Assembly: GCF_007644035.1 (NCBI RefSeq)
Contig: NZ_VMTV02000134.1
Coordinates: 1 to 64,000, forward strand
Length of the DNA: 64,000 bases
From: Vogesella mureinivorans
GTDB lineage: Bacteria; Pseudomonadota; Gammaproteobacteria; Burkholderiales; Chromobacteriaceae
Direction of reading: 5' to 3'
Under the pieces are notes generated by a model. That model searched no databases and was not told the DNA's origin. It saw nothing but the letters and a program-made list of their open reading frames with translations. Each line of letters begins with the position of its first letter. Within the stretch, counting starts at the first letter, position 1. Of this stretch, positions 35,755 to 44,582 are shown one piece after another. A program made the translations under genes and the position numbers.

Positions 35755-36283
35755 GCGCGGAATTTTACGGCTGCCCCTGTGGTTAACCAAGTAAAATCGC
35801 GGCGACCCAAATGTGGATAAAGCGCTGTGGATAAGAAAGCCCAAAGTTATCCACAAAGTCTCCCGCCAGCGCAGCCTGGGTTAATGGGGTAGCCACACAC
35901 ATGACAGCACCTTGAAAAGTATGCGTTTTTTATACTTATCCACAGCGAATTGCCTTGTATATCATTATCTTCAAATAAGTAATGTGAAAACAATGAAAGA
36001 GTGAGGTGCGAAACTGCCTGCCAATGTTTCAACAAAAAACACCTGTCTGCAGCAAGTCAAAACATGACCACTGCCGCAATACGTTTCGCTGTAGACCAAC
36101 AGCCATGGCACACTTGATACACAGGCAGCGGGTAAAAGCAGGCCTGGCGGTGTGGACAAGCCGGCTTAACCACAAAATCGCCAATTTATCCACAAAGCTT
36201 GCACCACAAAACAGGTCAGGCAAGCACAGCTGTTCATGTAGCGCAATCTGTTGAAAAAAAACAGGAAAACAAGATTATCCACA
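35703..36283. other. Dense cluster of DnaA boxes with an AT-rich stretch (oriC-like or DnaA-titration site)
   Basis: Perfect TTATCCACA or its complement at 35703, 35812, 35826, 35847, 35936, 36186 and 36275, with one-mismatch sites near 35779, 36151 and 36166. The 586-base gap between waaC and the glycosyltransferase holds six of them plus an AT-rich run (about 35915-36000: TTTTTTATACTTATCCACAG, later TATATCATTATCTTC) that could unwind. No dnaA, dnaN, gyrB or gidA is visible, so the chromosomal origin is not shown; a datA-like titration locus is the alternative. No gene is seen in the gap. Confidence 0.6.
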
Positions 36284-36340
36284 GCTGGATAGCAACTTCA
36301 TCAGCCCTTATCATTTTAATTATTGGACAGTCTAGAAAGT

Positions 36341-37099
36341 ATGTCTGAAGCGCTAAGCGTGGTGCTTATCACCAAAAATGCAGAAAACCAGCTGGAAAAA
36401 TGTCTGCAAAGCTGTGCTTTTGCCGACGAGATCGTGGTGGTGGATTCGGGGAGTACGGACAGGACATTGGCAATAGCTTCTGCCTATAAGGCAAAAGTTA
36501 TCCACCAGGACTGGTTGGGCTTTGGCCCGCAGAAGCAGTTTGCTGTGGCACAGGCCAGCCACGACTGGGTGTTATGTCTGGATGCAGATGAATGGCTATC
36601 TGATCAATTACGCCATGAAATCATGAGCTTGCTTGAAAAACCGCGCGGCTACGCCTGGCGTTTTGCCCGTAGCAACAAGTTCATGGGGCGTTTTCTGAAA
36701 TTTGGTGAAGGCTACCCGGATTACAGCCTGCGCCTGTTTCACCGCCAACACGCCCGCTGGTCGGACGATGTGGTGCACGAATATGTGCAGACAGATAGCG
36801 AAGTCGGCACCCTGGCTGGCGACCTGATGCATGAATCCGGCGAAGACATTGCGCTCTACCTGACAAAACAGAACCGCTACACCAGTTTGCAAGCCGATGC
36901 GCTGTACCAGCGTGGCAAAAAATGTGGTGTGGCCAAGCTGGTGTTCAGCCCGCTCACGCGATTTATCAAGTTTTACCTGGTACGCCAGGGCTTTCGTGAT
37001 GGTTTGCCGGGGCTGGTGCACATCAGCATTGGCTGCTTTAACAGCTATATCAAATACGCCAAACTGATCGAGCTGCACCGCCTGGGGAAAACCCGCTAG
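36341..37099 (+). CDS. Family 2 glycosyltransferase, LPS core type (WaaE/KdtX-like)
   Basis: A 252-residue inverting glycosyltransferase. It starts LSVVLITKNAENQLEKCLQS, has the GT2 nucleotide-sugar motifs EIVVVDSGSTDRTLAIA and LCLDADEWLS (the DxD), and ends with PLTRFIKFYLVRQGFRDGL and CFNSYIKYAKLIE, the typical WaaE/beta-1,4-glucosyltransferase tail. It probably adds a sugar to the inner core heptose made by the divergent waaC (inference). ATG 36341 is preferred over a TTG at 36323. A one-mismatch DnaA box lies inside the coding region near 36498. Confidence 0.87.
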   Translation: MSEALSVVLITKNAENQLEKCLQSCAFADEIVVVDSGSTDRTLAIASAYKAKVIHQDWLGFGPQKQFAVAQASHDWVLCLDADEWLSDQLRHEIMSLLEKPRGYAWRFARSNKFMGRFLKFGEGYPDYSLRLFHRQHARWSDDVVHEYVQTDSEVGTLAGDLMHESGEDIALYLTKQNRYTSLQADALYQRGKKCGVAKLVFSPLTRFIKFYLVRQGFRDGLPGLVHISIGCFNSYIKYAKLIELHRLGKTR

Positions 37100-37112
37100 A
37101 TGAGCTGTTGGC

Positions 37113-37285
37113 TGTGGATAAACAGGCAAATCAGCCGCTTTTTACCGGCCTGTGTGTGTAAAAGCAGCAGGTGCTCACTGTATGATCATGCCGAGCAGCC
37201 TGTGGGTAAACTGCTTTTGCCAGCTAAGCTGCTGTTTTTACATGCTTTCCACGCAGGCAAAACCAATCAACACGGTTTATCCACA
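37113..37285. other. Two further DnaA boxes in the 37100-37430 gap
   Basis: Perfect TGTGGATAA at 37113-37121 and TTATCCACA at 37277-37285 lie behind the glycosyltransferase gene. They extend the cluster of 35.7-36.3 kb to the other side of that gene. Otherwise the 331-base gap shows no gene or clear terminator. Confidence 0.5.
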
Positions 37286-37430
37286 AGCGGCCAATGAGCC
37301 AGCCTGACAGGCACGCCATGACAAACACCGCTGTGTTAGCTGTCAGATTTCGATAAGCACTGCACGGCAAGCTTTTGTCATGAATGAGAATTGCTGCTGT
37401 AATGGGGGGCCATAACCCGCTGCCCCTGCC

Positions 37431-38447
37431 ATGAACTTGCGCTTTCCTGCCCCATTGCAGCCCGGTGACACGCTGGCGCTGTGCGCGGTGTCCTCCGGTG
37501 TCCCCGAGGTGATGCACGCCCGCCTGGAGGCCTCTATTGCCGCCCTGCGTGCGGCCGGCTATCAGGTGATAGAGGGCGACACACTGCGCCGGCAAGAAAA
37601 AAACGCCAGCGCCAGCGCCGCCACCCGGCTGGCAGAGCTCAACGGTTTTCTGTACGACCCGGCGATCAAGGCCATTTTGCCGCCCTGGGGTGGCGAGCTG
37701 GCCATGCAGCTGCTGGCCGGGCTGGACTGGCCAAGGTTGGCCGCATTGCCGCCCAAATGGCTGTGCGGCTTTTCCGATGTATCCACACTGGCGGTGCCGC
37801 TTACCCTGCGCGCCGGCTGGGCCACGCTGCACAGCCCGAACGTGTTTGATATCAGCCACCCGGGCCGCCAAAGCGAAATGCAGCCGCTGTGGCACAGCTG
37901 GCAGCACGGTTTGCCGCCCCGCCAGCAGGCCTTTACGCACTTTTGGCCGTTTGGCGACCCCGGTGTAACTAAAAACAGCCGCGTGCGTGTGGCAGGGGCT
38001 GTACAGGCCAGCGTGGCTGGCAGGCTGATCGGCGGTTGCCTGGATACGCTGTCGCGCTTGGCCGCCACGCCATACTTCGACCTGCAAGCCTGGCGCGGCC
38101 AACCCGTGCTGCTGTACCTGGAAAACTGCGAGCTGGCCCCGTGCGAGCTGGCACGCGCCCTGACGGCCATGCGCCTGGCCGGGGCTTTCGACGGCCTGGC
38201 CGGGCTGATACTGGGGCGCAGCAGTGGCCCCGAGGCAGCGCAGCCGGGCGACCTGCAGTACGAAGAAGCCGTCATGCAAGCGCTGGACGGCTTGTCTTGC
38301 CCGCTGGTACTGGATGCCGACATCGGCCATGTACCACCGCAATGGACCCTGATGAACGGCGCCTGGGCCACGCTGCATGTAGCGCATGGCCACGCCACCC
38401 TGGAACAGCACTACCACCCCGCTACCACCGCAGGAGATACCCCATGA
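37431..38447 (+). CDS. ldcA: LD-carboxypeptidase (S66 family, LdcA)
   Basis: A 338-residue serine peptidase of muropeptide recycling, cutting the L,D-bond to the terminal D-Ala of tetrapeptides. The nucleophile motif reads [15 protein letters not shown] (Ser of GFSD), after the typical [20 protein letters not shown] segment; [13 protein letters not shown] supplies the catalytic Glu region and [15 protein letters not shown] the His. The family's usual length is about 300-340. ATG 37431 gives the S66 N-terminus ([15 protein letters not shown]). It overlaps yiaA by four bases. Confidence 0.9.
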   Translation: MNLRFPAPLQPGDTLALCAVSSGVPEVMHARLEASIAALRAAGYQVIEGDTLRRQEKNASASAATRLAELNGFLYDPAIKAILPPWGGELAMQLLAGLDWPRLAALPPKWLCGFSDVSTLAVPLTLRAGWATLHSPNVFDISHPGRQSEMQPLWHSWQHGLPPRQQAFTHFWPFGDPGVTKNSRVRVAGAVQASVAGRLIGGCLDTLSRLAATPYFDLQAWRGQPVLLYLENCELAPCELARALTAMRLAGAFDGLAGLILGRSSGPEAAQPGDLQYEEAVMQALDGLSCPLVLDADIGHVPPQWTLMNGAWATLHVAHGHATLEQHYHPATTAGDTP

Positions 38448-38884
38448 AGCCCCGCATCGCCCCGCCCTCTGCCGCCTTTGTCGGCGTGTCCTGGGTCGCC
38501 TTGTTTGCCGGTATGCTCACCTACCTCATCGGCCTGTGGAATGCCACCATGCCGCTGAACGAAAAGGGTTATTACTTCACCGTGCTGCTATACGGCCTGT
38601 TTGCCGCTGTTTCTTTGCAAAAAAGCGTGCGCGACCGGCTGGAAGGCATTGCCGTCAGCGGCATTTACTACGGCCTGTGCTGGCTGTCGGTCGGCATCAG
38701 CCTGTTATTGCTGGCGGTAGGCCTGTGGAATGCCACCCTGCTGGGGAGCGAAAAAGGTTTTTACGCCATGGCCTACCTGCTGAGCCTGTTTGCGGCCGTG
38801 GCGGTACAGAAAAATACCCGCGACCAGTTGGCCAGCCGCCCAGAGCCGGCCAGCTTTGCGCCAGAAAACGAAGGAGAGCAGTGA
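38444..38884 (+). CDS. yiaA: YiaA/YiaB-type inner membrane protein
   Basis: A 146-residue protein with four hydrophobic helices forming two copies of the YiaAB domain: [20 protein letters not shown], then [13 protein letters not shown], and [20 protein letters not shown], then [13 protein letters not shown]. Function is not established. Start 38444 has AGGAG upstream and overlaps the ldcA stop (ATGA); the end overlaps the following acetyltransferase (TGATG). The three genes form one translationally coupled operon. Confidence 0.85.
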   Translation: MKPRIAPPSAAFVGVSWVALFAGMLTYLIGLWNATMPLNEKGYYFTVLLYGLFAAVSLQKSVRDRLEGIAVSGIYYGLCWLSVGISLLLLAVGLWNATLLGSEKGFYAMAYLLSLFAAVAVQKNTRDQLASRPEPASFAPENEGEQ

Positions 38885-39387
38885 TGGCGATTTTGCTGCG
38901 TGATGCCAGTGCATTCGACGCCGATAGCGTACAAAGCCTGCTATTCGACCATGGCCCCAATATGTGGAACTGGCTACCGCCGGAAGGCGTGGCGCGTACC
39001 ATCCAGCAGCTGGTTGCCGGTCTGGCTGGTGGCGTACTGGCCGAAGACGGCAGTACGCTGGTGGGGGCGGTACTGTACCGCCAGGCTGACCCCTACCCCA
39101 GCCTGCGCCCCGACGATATTGCCCCGCTGCAGTGCAGCTATATCGTGGAAGCGGTCGTCCACCGCGACTACGCCGGCCAGGGCATTGGCGCCCGTTTGCT
39201 GAACAGCGTGTGCCAGAAGCTGGCGGCCCAGGGCCAGGCCTGGGTGGTAGCCGACCGCCACGAAGAAAACGGCCCGTCTGCCGGCATGATGCGCAAAGCC
39301 GGCCTGCAACAGCTGGGCGTGTACGACGACCCGGCGCGCCGCCCCAGCGGCAGCCGCCGCACCGCGGTATGCGGCAGGCGGCTGTAA
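38884..39387 (+). CDS. GNAT-family N-acetyltransferase
   Basis: A 167-residue acetyltransferase. The acetyl-CoA motif A is VEAVVHRDYAGQGIGARLLN (about residues 80-99), with the usual Q/RxxGxG/A pattern, and MMRKAGLQQLGVY is motif B-like. Substrate unknown. The start shares a base with the yiaA stop. It ends 12 bases before a strong two-way terminator. Confidence 0.82.
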   Translation: MAILLRDASAFDADSVQSLLFDHGPNMWNWLPPEGVARTIQQLVAGLAGGVLAEDGSTLVGAVLYRQADPYPSLRPDDIAPLQCSYIVEAVVHRDYAGQGIGARLLNSVCQKLAAQGQAWVVADRHEENGPSAGMMRKAGLQQLGVYDDPARRPSGSRRTAVCGRRL

Positions 39388-39398
39388 TACGCACCAAA

Positions 39399-39434
39399 CA
39401 AAAAAGCGGCCAGGCATCACTGCCTGGCCGCTTT
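39399..39434. terminator. Bidirectional terminator between acetyltransferase and rsmE
   Basis: AAAGCGGCCAGGCA, a TCAC loop and TGCCTGGCCGCTTT form a perfect 14-bp stem; an A-run on the left serves rsmE on the minus strand and TTTGCGTTT the plus strand. Confidence 0.85.
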
Positions 39435-39450
39435 GCGTTTCAGGGTGTGG

Positions 39451-40179
39451 CTACACGCTGTAGTCGCCCCACACCGTCTGGATGGCGCCTACCGCCGCCA
39501 GTGCCGCCGTCTCGGTGCGCAGGATGCGCGGCCCCAGTTTCAGCGGCGTCCAGCCGGCGCTAATGGCCTGCTGTTCTTCGGCGCCAGACAGCCCGCCCTC
39601 CGGCCCGGCCATCAGCCACGCCTGCTGCGGCGCGCGGGCGATATCCACCAGCTTTTGCGTACCCAGCGGCGACAGCAGCAAGTGGGCATCGGCCGCTGGC
39701 AGGCTGGCCAGCCACTGTTTCAGCGTCAGGATGGGGCGCACCTCGGGCACGGTGTTGCGTCCGCTTTGCTCACACGCGGCGATCACGATCTCCTGCCAGC
39801 GCTGTACCCGTTTGTCGGCGCGGTCGCCAGCCAGCTTCACGATGCTGCGCTCGGTGGCCAGCGGCTGGAAGGCGCTGACGCCCATTTCCACGCCTTTTTG
39901 CAGGGTGAACTCCATGCGGTCGCCGCTGGAAATGGCCTGCGCCAGCCCCAGCCATACCGGTGATTCTCGGCTGGTATCGTTAAAAGCATCAATCGTGCAG
40001 CTAACGTCGCGTTTGGCGATGTCGGTCAGCGTTGCCTGGTACTCGCCGCCACGGCCGTTAAACAGCGTGATGCCGTCACCGGCGCGCAGGCGCAACACCT
40101 GTATATGGCGCACTACCGTATCCGGCAGTGCCAGGGTTTGCCCGGCAGCAAGGGCAATATCTATAAAAAACCTTGGCAT
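39451..40179 (-). CDS. rsmE: 16S rRNA (uracil-1498-N3)-methyltransferase
   Basis: A 242-residue SPOUT methyltransferase that methylates U1498 of 16S rRNA with S-adenosylmethionine. The N-terminal PUA-like domain starts MPRFFIDIALAAGQTLALPD and has VVRHIQVLRLRAGD. The trefoil-knot cofactor site is intact: LMAGPEGGLSGAEE and LGPRILRTETAALAA. Start 40179 is set by that N-terminus. Monocistronic and divergent from the phosphatase gene. Confidence 0.95.
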   Translation of the reverse strand: MPRFFIDIALAAGQTLALPDTVVRHIQVLRLRAGDGITLFNGRGGEYQATLTDIAKRDVSCTIDAFNDTSRESPVWLGLAQAISSGDRMEFTLQKGVEMGVSAFQPLATERSIVKLAGDRADKRVQRWQEIVIAACEQSGRNTVPEVRPILTLKQWLASLPAADAHLLLSPLGTQKLVDIARAPQQAWLMAGPEGGLSGAEEQQAISAGWTPLKLGPRILRTETAALAAVGAIQTVWGDYSV

Positions 40180-40294
40180 GGTGTGTTGATCGTTCGTGTT
40201 GATAACGGTATTTTGCTTGGTTTGCTGCACGTGCAACAACATAAACATTACACGGTGGTAAGCGGGCCTGCCCGCAGCGCGAGAGGAGAGATGG

Positions 40295-41086
40295 ATGCAA
40301 GTGGTCGATCAGGTAATACAGGTCGTACGCGACGTGGCCCGTTACGAGGTCATGCCGCGCTTTTTGCGCGTGGGCAAGACGCGTAAAGAGGACGGCTCGC
40401 TGTTTACCGAAGCCGATCTGGCCTGCCAGCAGGTACTGCAGCAGCGCCTGCCTGCCATCCTGCCCTACCCGGTGCTGGGCGAAGAAATGACCATGGCCGA
40501 GCAGGACGCCCTGTGGGCGGCCAACCAGGCCGGCCTGTGGGTGGTAGACCCCATCGATGGCACCACCAACTTTGTTAACGGCCTGCCCTACTTTGCCGTG
40601 TCGGTGGCGCTGATGATCAACGGCGTGAGCGAGCTGGGGGTGATCTACAACCCGGTGTCCGACGAAATGTTCTACGCCCGCCGTGGCGGCGGAGCCTATC
40701 TGAACGGCCAGCGCCTGCCGCTGAAAACCGTGGCCAACAGCATGGGCGACGCCATCGCCGCCGTGGAAATCAAATACCTGCGTTCCGGCAAGCTGGCCGC
40801 GCGCATGGGCAGCGTGGCGCCGTTTGGTAGCCAGCGCAGCATGGGTTCCAGCACGCTGGACTGGTGCTTCCTGGCGGCCGGCCGCTACGATATTTATCTG
40901 CACGGTGGCCAGCGTCTGTGGGACTACGCCGCCGGCGCGGTGATCCTGGAAGAAGCCGGCGGGCGCATCGCCAGCCTGAATACCGACGACTACTGGGCCG
41001 ACACCATCTGGAAGCGCTCCGCCATCGCCGCGCTGAACCCCGAGCTGTTTGCGCAGTGGCACAAGTGGGTGCGCGCCAACCAGTAA
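40295..41086 (+). CDS. Inositol monophosphatase family protein
   Basis: A 263-residue Mg2+-dependent phosphatase. All family motifs are present: GEEMTMAEQ (metal Glu), WVVDPIDGTTNFVNGLPYFA (metal Asp residues), and LWDYAAGAVILEEAGGRI. A longer spacer around KYLRSGKLAARMGSV and the STLDWCFLAAGRYDIYLHGG segment differ from SuhB, so the substrate (inositol phosphate, 3'-phosphoadenosine or another) is open. GAGAGGAGAG precedes the ATG. It ends before a motif-pair hairpin shared with the convergent Sel1 gene. Confidence 0.88.
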   Translation: MQVVDQVIQVVRDVARYEVMPRFLRVGKTRKEDGSLFTEADLACQQVLQQRLPAILPYPVLGEEMTMAEQDALWAANQAGLWVVDPIDGTTNFVNGLPYFAVSVALMINGVSELGVIYNPVSDEMFYARRGGGAYLNGQRLPLKTVANSMGDAIAAVEIKYLRSGKLAARMGSVAPFGSQRSMGSSTLDWCFLAAGRYDIYLHGGQRLWDYAAGAVILEEAGGRIASLNTDDYWADTIWKRSAIAALNPELFAQWHKWVRANQ

Positions 41087-41106
41087 GCAGCGGTTTTTGA
41101 TAAAAG

Positions 41107-41138
41107 ATGCGGCCAACCTTAGGCAAGGTTGGCCGCAT
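41107..41138. terminator. Two-way terminator built from an inverted GCGGCCAAC motif pair
   Basis: ATGCGGCCAACCTT and AAGGTTGGCCGCAT form a perfect 14-bp stem around AGGC, between two convergent genes (stops at 41086 and 41202). TTGTTTT follows on the plus strand and TCTTTTAT on the minus. It is the clearest case of the repeated motif doubling as a terminator. Confidence 0.85.
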
Positions 41139-41201
41139 TGTTTTGGGTGCAGGTTTTTACAGCGGCTCAGCCGCTTAACCAAGCCTGACGAAGGTGTGTG
41201 T

Positions 41202-42998
41202 TCAAGGCTGATAACGTTTGGCGGCAGCCTTGGTAAACCAGAAATCGGCGTCCTTGTCGCTCTGTGGTACGCCATTGCCGTCCAGATACAGCGTGCCCAG
41301 GCTGAACTGCGCCTCTTTCAGGCCTTGTTCGGCGGCCAGGCGGTACCAGCGTGCGGCTTCGGCAGCATCCTGCGCCACCCCTTGGCCGTAGCGGTACAGA
41401 TTACCTAGCCGGTTCTGCGCGGGGGCATAGCCCTGAGTGGCGGCTTGCTGGTAGTAACGGGCGGCTTGTGCCCAATCTACAGGCAGGCCTTTACCCTCGG
41501 CGTACAGGCGGCCCAGCTGGTATTGGGCACTGACATCGCCTTGTGCTGCTGCTTTGTTGTACCAATGCGCGGCCTGGACGATGTCGGCTGGCAAGCCTTT
41601 ACCGGATTCGTAAATCAGCCCAAGCATCCGCTGCGCAGTGGCTTTGCCCTGTGCTGCATCGCGCTGGTGTGTGGCCAGCGCCCGGATGTCTTCACGGCTC
41701 AGGCCATAGGTATTGCTGTACAAGGTTTTCAGGCTGTTTGTTGCATCGGCCAGATCCTGTGAGGCGGCCAGGCGGTACCATTTTTCGGCCTCGCCGTAAT
41801 TCATGCTGATACCTTTGCCGGCCTGTAGCAGGCGGCCGAGATTGTGCTGGGCCTGGGCATTGCCCAGCCGTGCGGCCTGCAGGTACCAGTTGGCTGCTGC
41901 AGTAACATCCTGTGGGCCATACCTGCCCCACTCCAGTATTTCACCCAGCCGGTTTTGTGCCAGCGCCATGCTTTGATCTGAAAGACCGTTACGGGCAGGC
42001 AGCGCCTGGCCGCCAGCTTGTTGTGCCGCGGCCAGGTACCAGTGCACGGCCTGCTCGGGATCTGCGGCTAGCCCCAGGCCGACATCCTGCATCAGGGCTA
42101 CTTTCAGCTGTGCCATGATGTCCCCCGCCTTTGCCTGACTCAGCAGTGCACCGGCCTGGCGCAGGTCATCACGGCTGAAGCCGTATCGATTGAAATACAG
42201 CCCGTTCAATGCTTCGGCCGCCGTACTGTCGCCGTGCTTTGCCGCTTGCTGATACCAGCGTTCTGCCGCGGCATAGTCCATGGCCACATGCCAGCCTTCA
42301 CGGTACAGCTTGGCCAGCCGCAGCATGGCCCGGGTATCGCCCTGGCTGGCATTTTGCTCGTAGCACGCAATCAGCTCGGGGTTGGCTTGCCTGATGCCAT
42401 TACCGGGATCACGTTGCTGGCAAAGCCAGTAATCCGCTTCGCGGTCCCCCTGTGCGACGGCAGCTTGCAGCCATTTGGCCGCTTGCTGCGGGTCTTGCTC
42501 TACGCCCATACCATACAGGTACAGCCTGCCCAGCGCGGTCATGGCTTGGGGGTGTTGCTGCTTGGCGGCTTTCTGCAGATACGTGGCTGCCTTAGGGTAG
42601 TCGTGAGCCATCACCTGGCTCAGGCCGTACCAGTACTGTGCCGTGGCGTCGTGTTCTGCGCCGTGTTGCCAGTACGCCATCACTTCGTCAGCGTTGGCGG
42701 CCTTGCCGGCCTTGATAAGCGAATACGCCTCGGCTATCAACGCAGCCATTTCATTATGCTGTTTTGCTTGCTGACGGTTCCAGGCCAGTGCCTCCTGGAG
42801 GCTACGGAACACCAAGGGCGTGTTAGCGATTGTGCGCGGGCCAAACGGGGTAACAGATTCTGGCTGACTACCCGGTAGGGTGAGTGCCGGGAAGGCAGGG
42901 GATGCCTGGATGGCCAGCGGGACAGTCAGGCCGGCACAAAGCAGGATGGTGGCGAGGCGACGCAGCATGGCAGTAAACGCAGTTAATGAAAATTGCAT
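41202..42998 (-). CDS. Exported Sel1-repeat (TPR-like) protein
   Basis: About 598 residues with an export signal (MLRRLATILLCAGLTVPLAI lies in the N-terminal stretch). From about residue 100 to the end there are roughly ten Sel1-like repeats (for example AQYQLGRLYAEGKGLPVDWA and AQNRLGNLYRYGQGVAQDAA). Such solenoids hold proteins together, often in envelope stress or secretion. Which Met is used is uncertain: 42998, 42968 (directly before the signal core) or a TTG at 43007; none has a clear ribosome binding site. Monocistronic. Confidence 0.85.
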   Translation of the reverse strand: MQFSLTAFTAMLRRLATILLCAGLTVPLAIQASPAFPALTLPGSQPESVTPFGPRTIANTPLVFRSLQEALAWNRQQAKQHNEMAALIAEAYSLIKAGKAANADEVMAYWQHGAEHDATAQYWYGLSQVMAHDYPKAATYLQKAAKQQHPQAMTALGRLYLYGMGVEQDPQQAAKWLQAAVAQGDREADYWLCQQRDPGNGIRQANPELIACYEQNASQGDTRAMLRLAKLYREGWHVAMDYAAAERWYQQAAKHGDSTAAEALNGLYFNRYGFSRDDLRQAGALLSQAKAGDIMAQLKVALMQDVGLGLAADPEQAVHWYLAAAQQAGGQALPARNGLSDQSMALAQNRLGEILEWGRYGPQDVTAAANWYLQAARLGNAQAQHNLGRLLQAGKGISMNYGEAEKWYRLAASQDLADATNSLKTLYSNTYGLSREDIRALATHQRDAAQGKATAQRMLGLIYESGKGLPADIVQAAHWYNKAAAQGDVSAQYQLGRLYAEGKGLPVDWAQAARYYQQAATQGYAPAQNRLGNLYRYGQGVAQDAAEAARWYRLAAEQGLKEAQFSLGTLYLDGNGVPQSDKDADFWFTKAAAKRYQP

Positions 42999-43030
42999 GA
43001 TAACCAAAGCGATGCGGTGCTGACAGCCAA

Positions 43031-43058
43031 GCAGCCAACCTTGCGCAAGGTTGGCCGC
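43031..43058. repeat. Inverted GCGGCCAAC motif pair upstream of the Sel1 gene
   Basis: GCAGCCAACCTTG and CAAGGTTGGCCGC pair with one mismatch around GC, 20 bases behind the stop of the EamA gene (43078) on the minus strand; it probably ends that transcript. Confidence 0.7.
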
Positions 43059-43077
43059 TTTGTTTTGTGTGTAGTGC

Positions 43078-43968
43078 CTAACGCCCCAGTAGCAGCGCGG
43101 TGCCGGCTACGCTGATGGCGGCGCCCAGCCAGCCCAGCAGCGGTGGTGCCTGGCGCGTCACCACCCACAGCATGGGCAGGATCAGCACCGGGCTTAGCGC
43201 CGACAGCATGCCCACGGTAGCTACGTTGCCGCCTTGCAGCGCCACCATGATCAGCGTCATGCCCAGGCCCAGTGCCACCACGCCGTTCAGCGCCAGCTGA
43301 CCCAGCATGCGCGGCGTGGGCGGGTTGGCCATGCGGGCCAGGCGGCTGCCGCTGGCCCACAGCAGCCAGTTGGCCGCACAGCCTATCGCCATGCGCAGCG
43401 CGCTGGCGGTGAGCGGGTCCAGCCCGCTGGCCATGGCTGGTTTGGCAAAGAAGGTGCCGCACGCCTGGCACAGCGCGGCGGCCAGGCCCAGCGCCACGCC
43501 GGCTTTCATACCGTGGCTTTGTTCCCAGTGGTGGGTGCTGCCATCGCGGCGGCCAAAGGCCACCGCCACCAGCACGCCGCCAAACACCAGCACGCTGCCG
43601 GCCAGCGCCTGCAGGCTGAGTGCTTCGCCCAGCAGCAGCACGCCCAGCGCCACCGAAAACACCGAGTGGGTGGCAAACAGCAGGCCGGTGCGGCGTGGGC
43701 CCAGGCGGTTCATGGCGGCGAACATCAGCGCATCGCCGAGAAAAATGCCGAACAGCGCCGATAACGTCAGCGGCAGCAGCGCGGCGCTGTGCAGCGTGGC
43801 CCAGCCGCCCAGCGCCAGGCTGGCAGCGCCCAGCAGCACGGTCAGAAAGCTCAGCCGCAGCCGGCTGAAGGCAAACGGGCCGAAGTGCCGCGCCGGGGTG
43901 GCACCGATAAGCCCGCCAGCGGCCCAGCAAGTGGCCGCGCCCACGGCGGCCAGGTCGTACAGCAGCAT
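43078..43968 (-). CDS. EamA/DMT-family transporter
   Basis: A 296-residue membrane protein with ten helices in two EamA repeats (LLYDLAAVGAATCWAAGGLI at the start; MLSALSPVLILPMLWVV in the second repeat). Its start overlaps the stop of the PecS-like regulator by four bases, so both are expressed together. A second, different EamA gene is divergent at 44583. The substrate is unknown. Confidence 0.82.
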   Translation of the reverse strand: MLLYDLAAVGAATCWAAGGLIGATPARHFGPFAFSRLRLSFLTVLLGAASLALGGWATLHSAALLPLTLSALFGIFLGDALMFAAMNRLGPRRTGLLFATHSVFSVALGVLLLGEALSLQALAGSVLVFGGVLVAVAFGRRDGSTHHWEQSHGMKAGVALGLAAALCQACGTFFAKPAMASGLDPLTASALRMAIGCAANWLLWASGSRLARMANPPTPRMLGQLALNGVVALGLGMTLIMVALQGGNVATVGMLSALSPVLILPMLWVVTRQAPPLLGWLGAAISVAGTALLLGR

Positions 43969-44489
43969 CAGCGCCCCGCTTTCGCGGTGGGCTCCAGCGT
44001 GGCCAGCAGCGCGCTCATCGACGCGTCCAGCGCGTCCAGCTGTGCGGCGTCCAGCGGTGCCAGGATACGCGCCATGTTATCCACATGCGCACCCACTACT
44101 TCGTTCACCAGATCCAGCCCCTGCGGTGTGAGCTGCACCAGCAGGCTGCGCGCGTCGTCGGGGCTGGGCAGACGGCACACCAGACCGCGCTCGGCCAGCA
44201 GCTGCAGCTGGCGCGTCATGGTGCCGGACGACAGCATCAGGCTGGAAAACAGCGCGGTGGGCGCCAGGCAGTACGGCGCGCCGCTGCGGCGCAGCGTGGC
44301 CAGCACGTCGAATTCCCAGTTGCTGATGCCGTACTGGCCGAAGGTGTCGTTCAGCCGTTTTTGCAGCTGGATGCTACAGCGGCCCAGGCGGCCGATGATG
44401 GCCATGTGGCGGGTGTCCAGGTCGGGGCGTTCGCGCTGCCACTGTGCGCGGATGGCGTCCACGGCGTCGGGGGTGTTCGGGGTATCCAT
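43968..44489 (-). CDS. MarR-family regulator, PecS-like
   Basis: A 173-residue winged-helix repressor. The N-terminal extension RAQWQRERPDLDTRHMAIIG, then NWEFDVLATLRRSGAPYCLA and SGTMTRQLQLLAERGLV, match the PecS/UrtR branch of MarR, whose members respond to urate or oxidative signals. The wing is RLPSPDDARSLLVQLT. It is divergent from a PecM-like exporter gene (44583) and coupled to a second exporter gene, the standard pecS/pecM layout. Inverted repeats in the 93-base intergenic region are the likely operators. Confidence 0.85.
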   Translation of the reverse strand: MDTPNTPDAVDAIRAQWQRERPDLDTRHMAIIGRLGRCSIQLQKRLNDTFGQYGISNWEFDVLATLRRSGAPYCLAPTALFSSLMLSSGTMTRQLQLLAERGLVCRLPSPDDARSLLVQLTPQGLDLVNEVVGAHVDNMARILAPLDAAQLDALDASMSALLATLEPTAKAGR

Positions 44490-44510
44490 GCCGGCTCCAG
44501 ATAGCTCGTG

Positions 44511-44576
44511 TTCAAGATAAATGTCTTGAGTTAAAGATAAAATATCGATACGCTGATTATATCTTGAATTGGAGAT
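44511..44576. promoter_or_regulatory. Candidate PecS-like operators in the divergent intergenic region
   Basis: Three dyads: TTCAAGATA (44511-44519) with TATCTTGAA (44560-44568); TCTTGAGTTAAAGA (44524-44537); ATCTTGAATTGGAGAT (44561-44576). All share the TCTTGA half-site, as expected for a MarR dimer controlling both sides. Confidence 0.55.
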
Positions 44577-44582
44577 ATCACT

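Noticed and set aside
35703-36283. Calling this the proven chromosomal origin
   Set aside because: DnaA boxes alone are not proof; no dnaA/dnaN/gyrB/gidA neighbourhood or skew data are available here.
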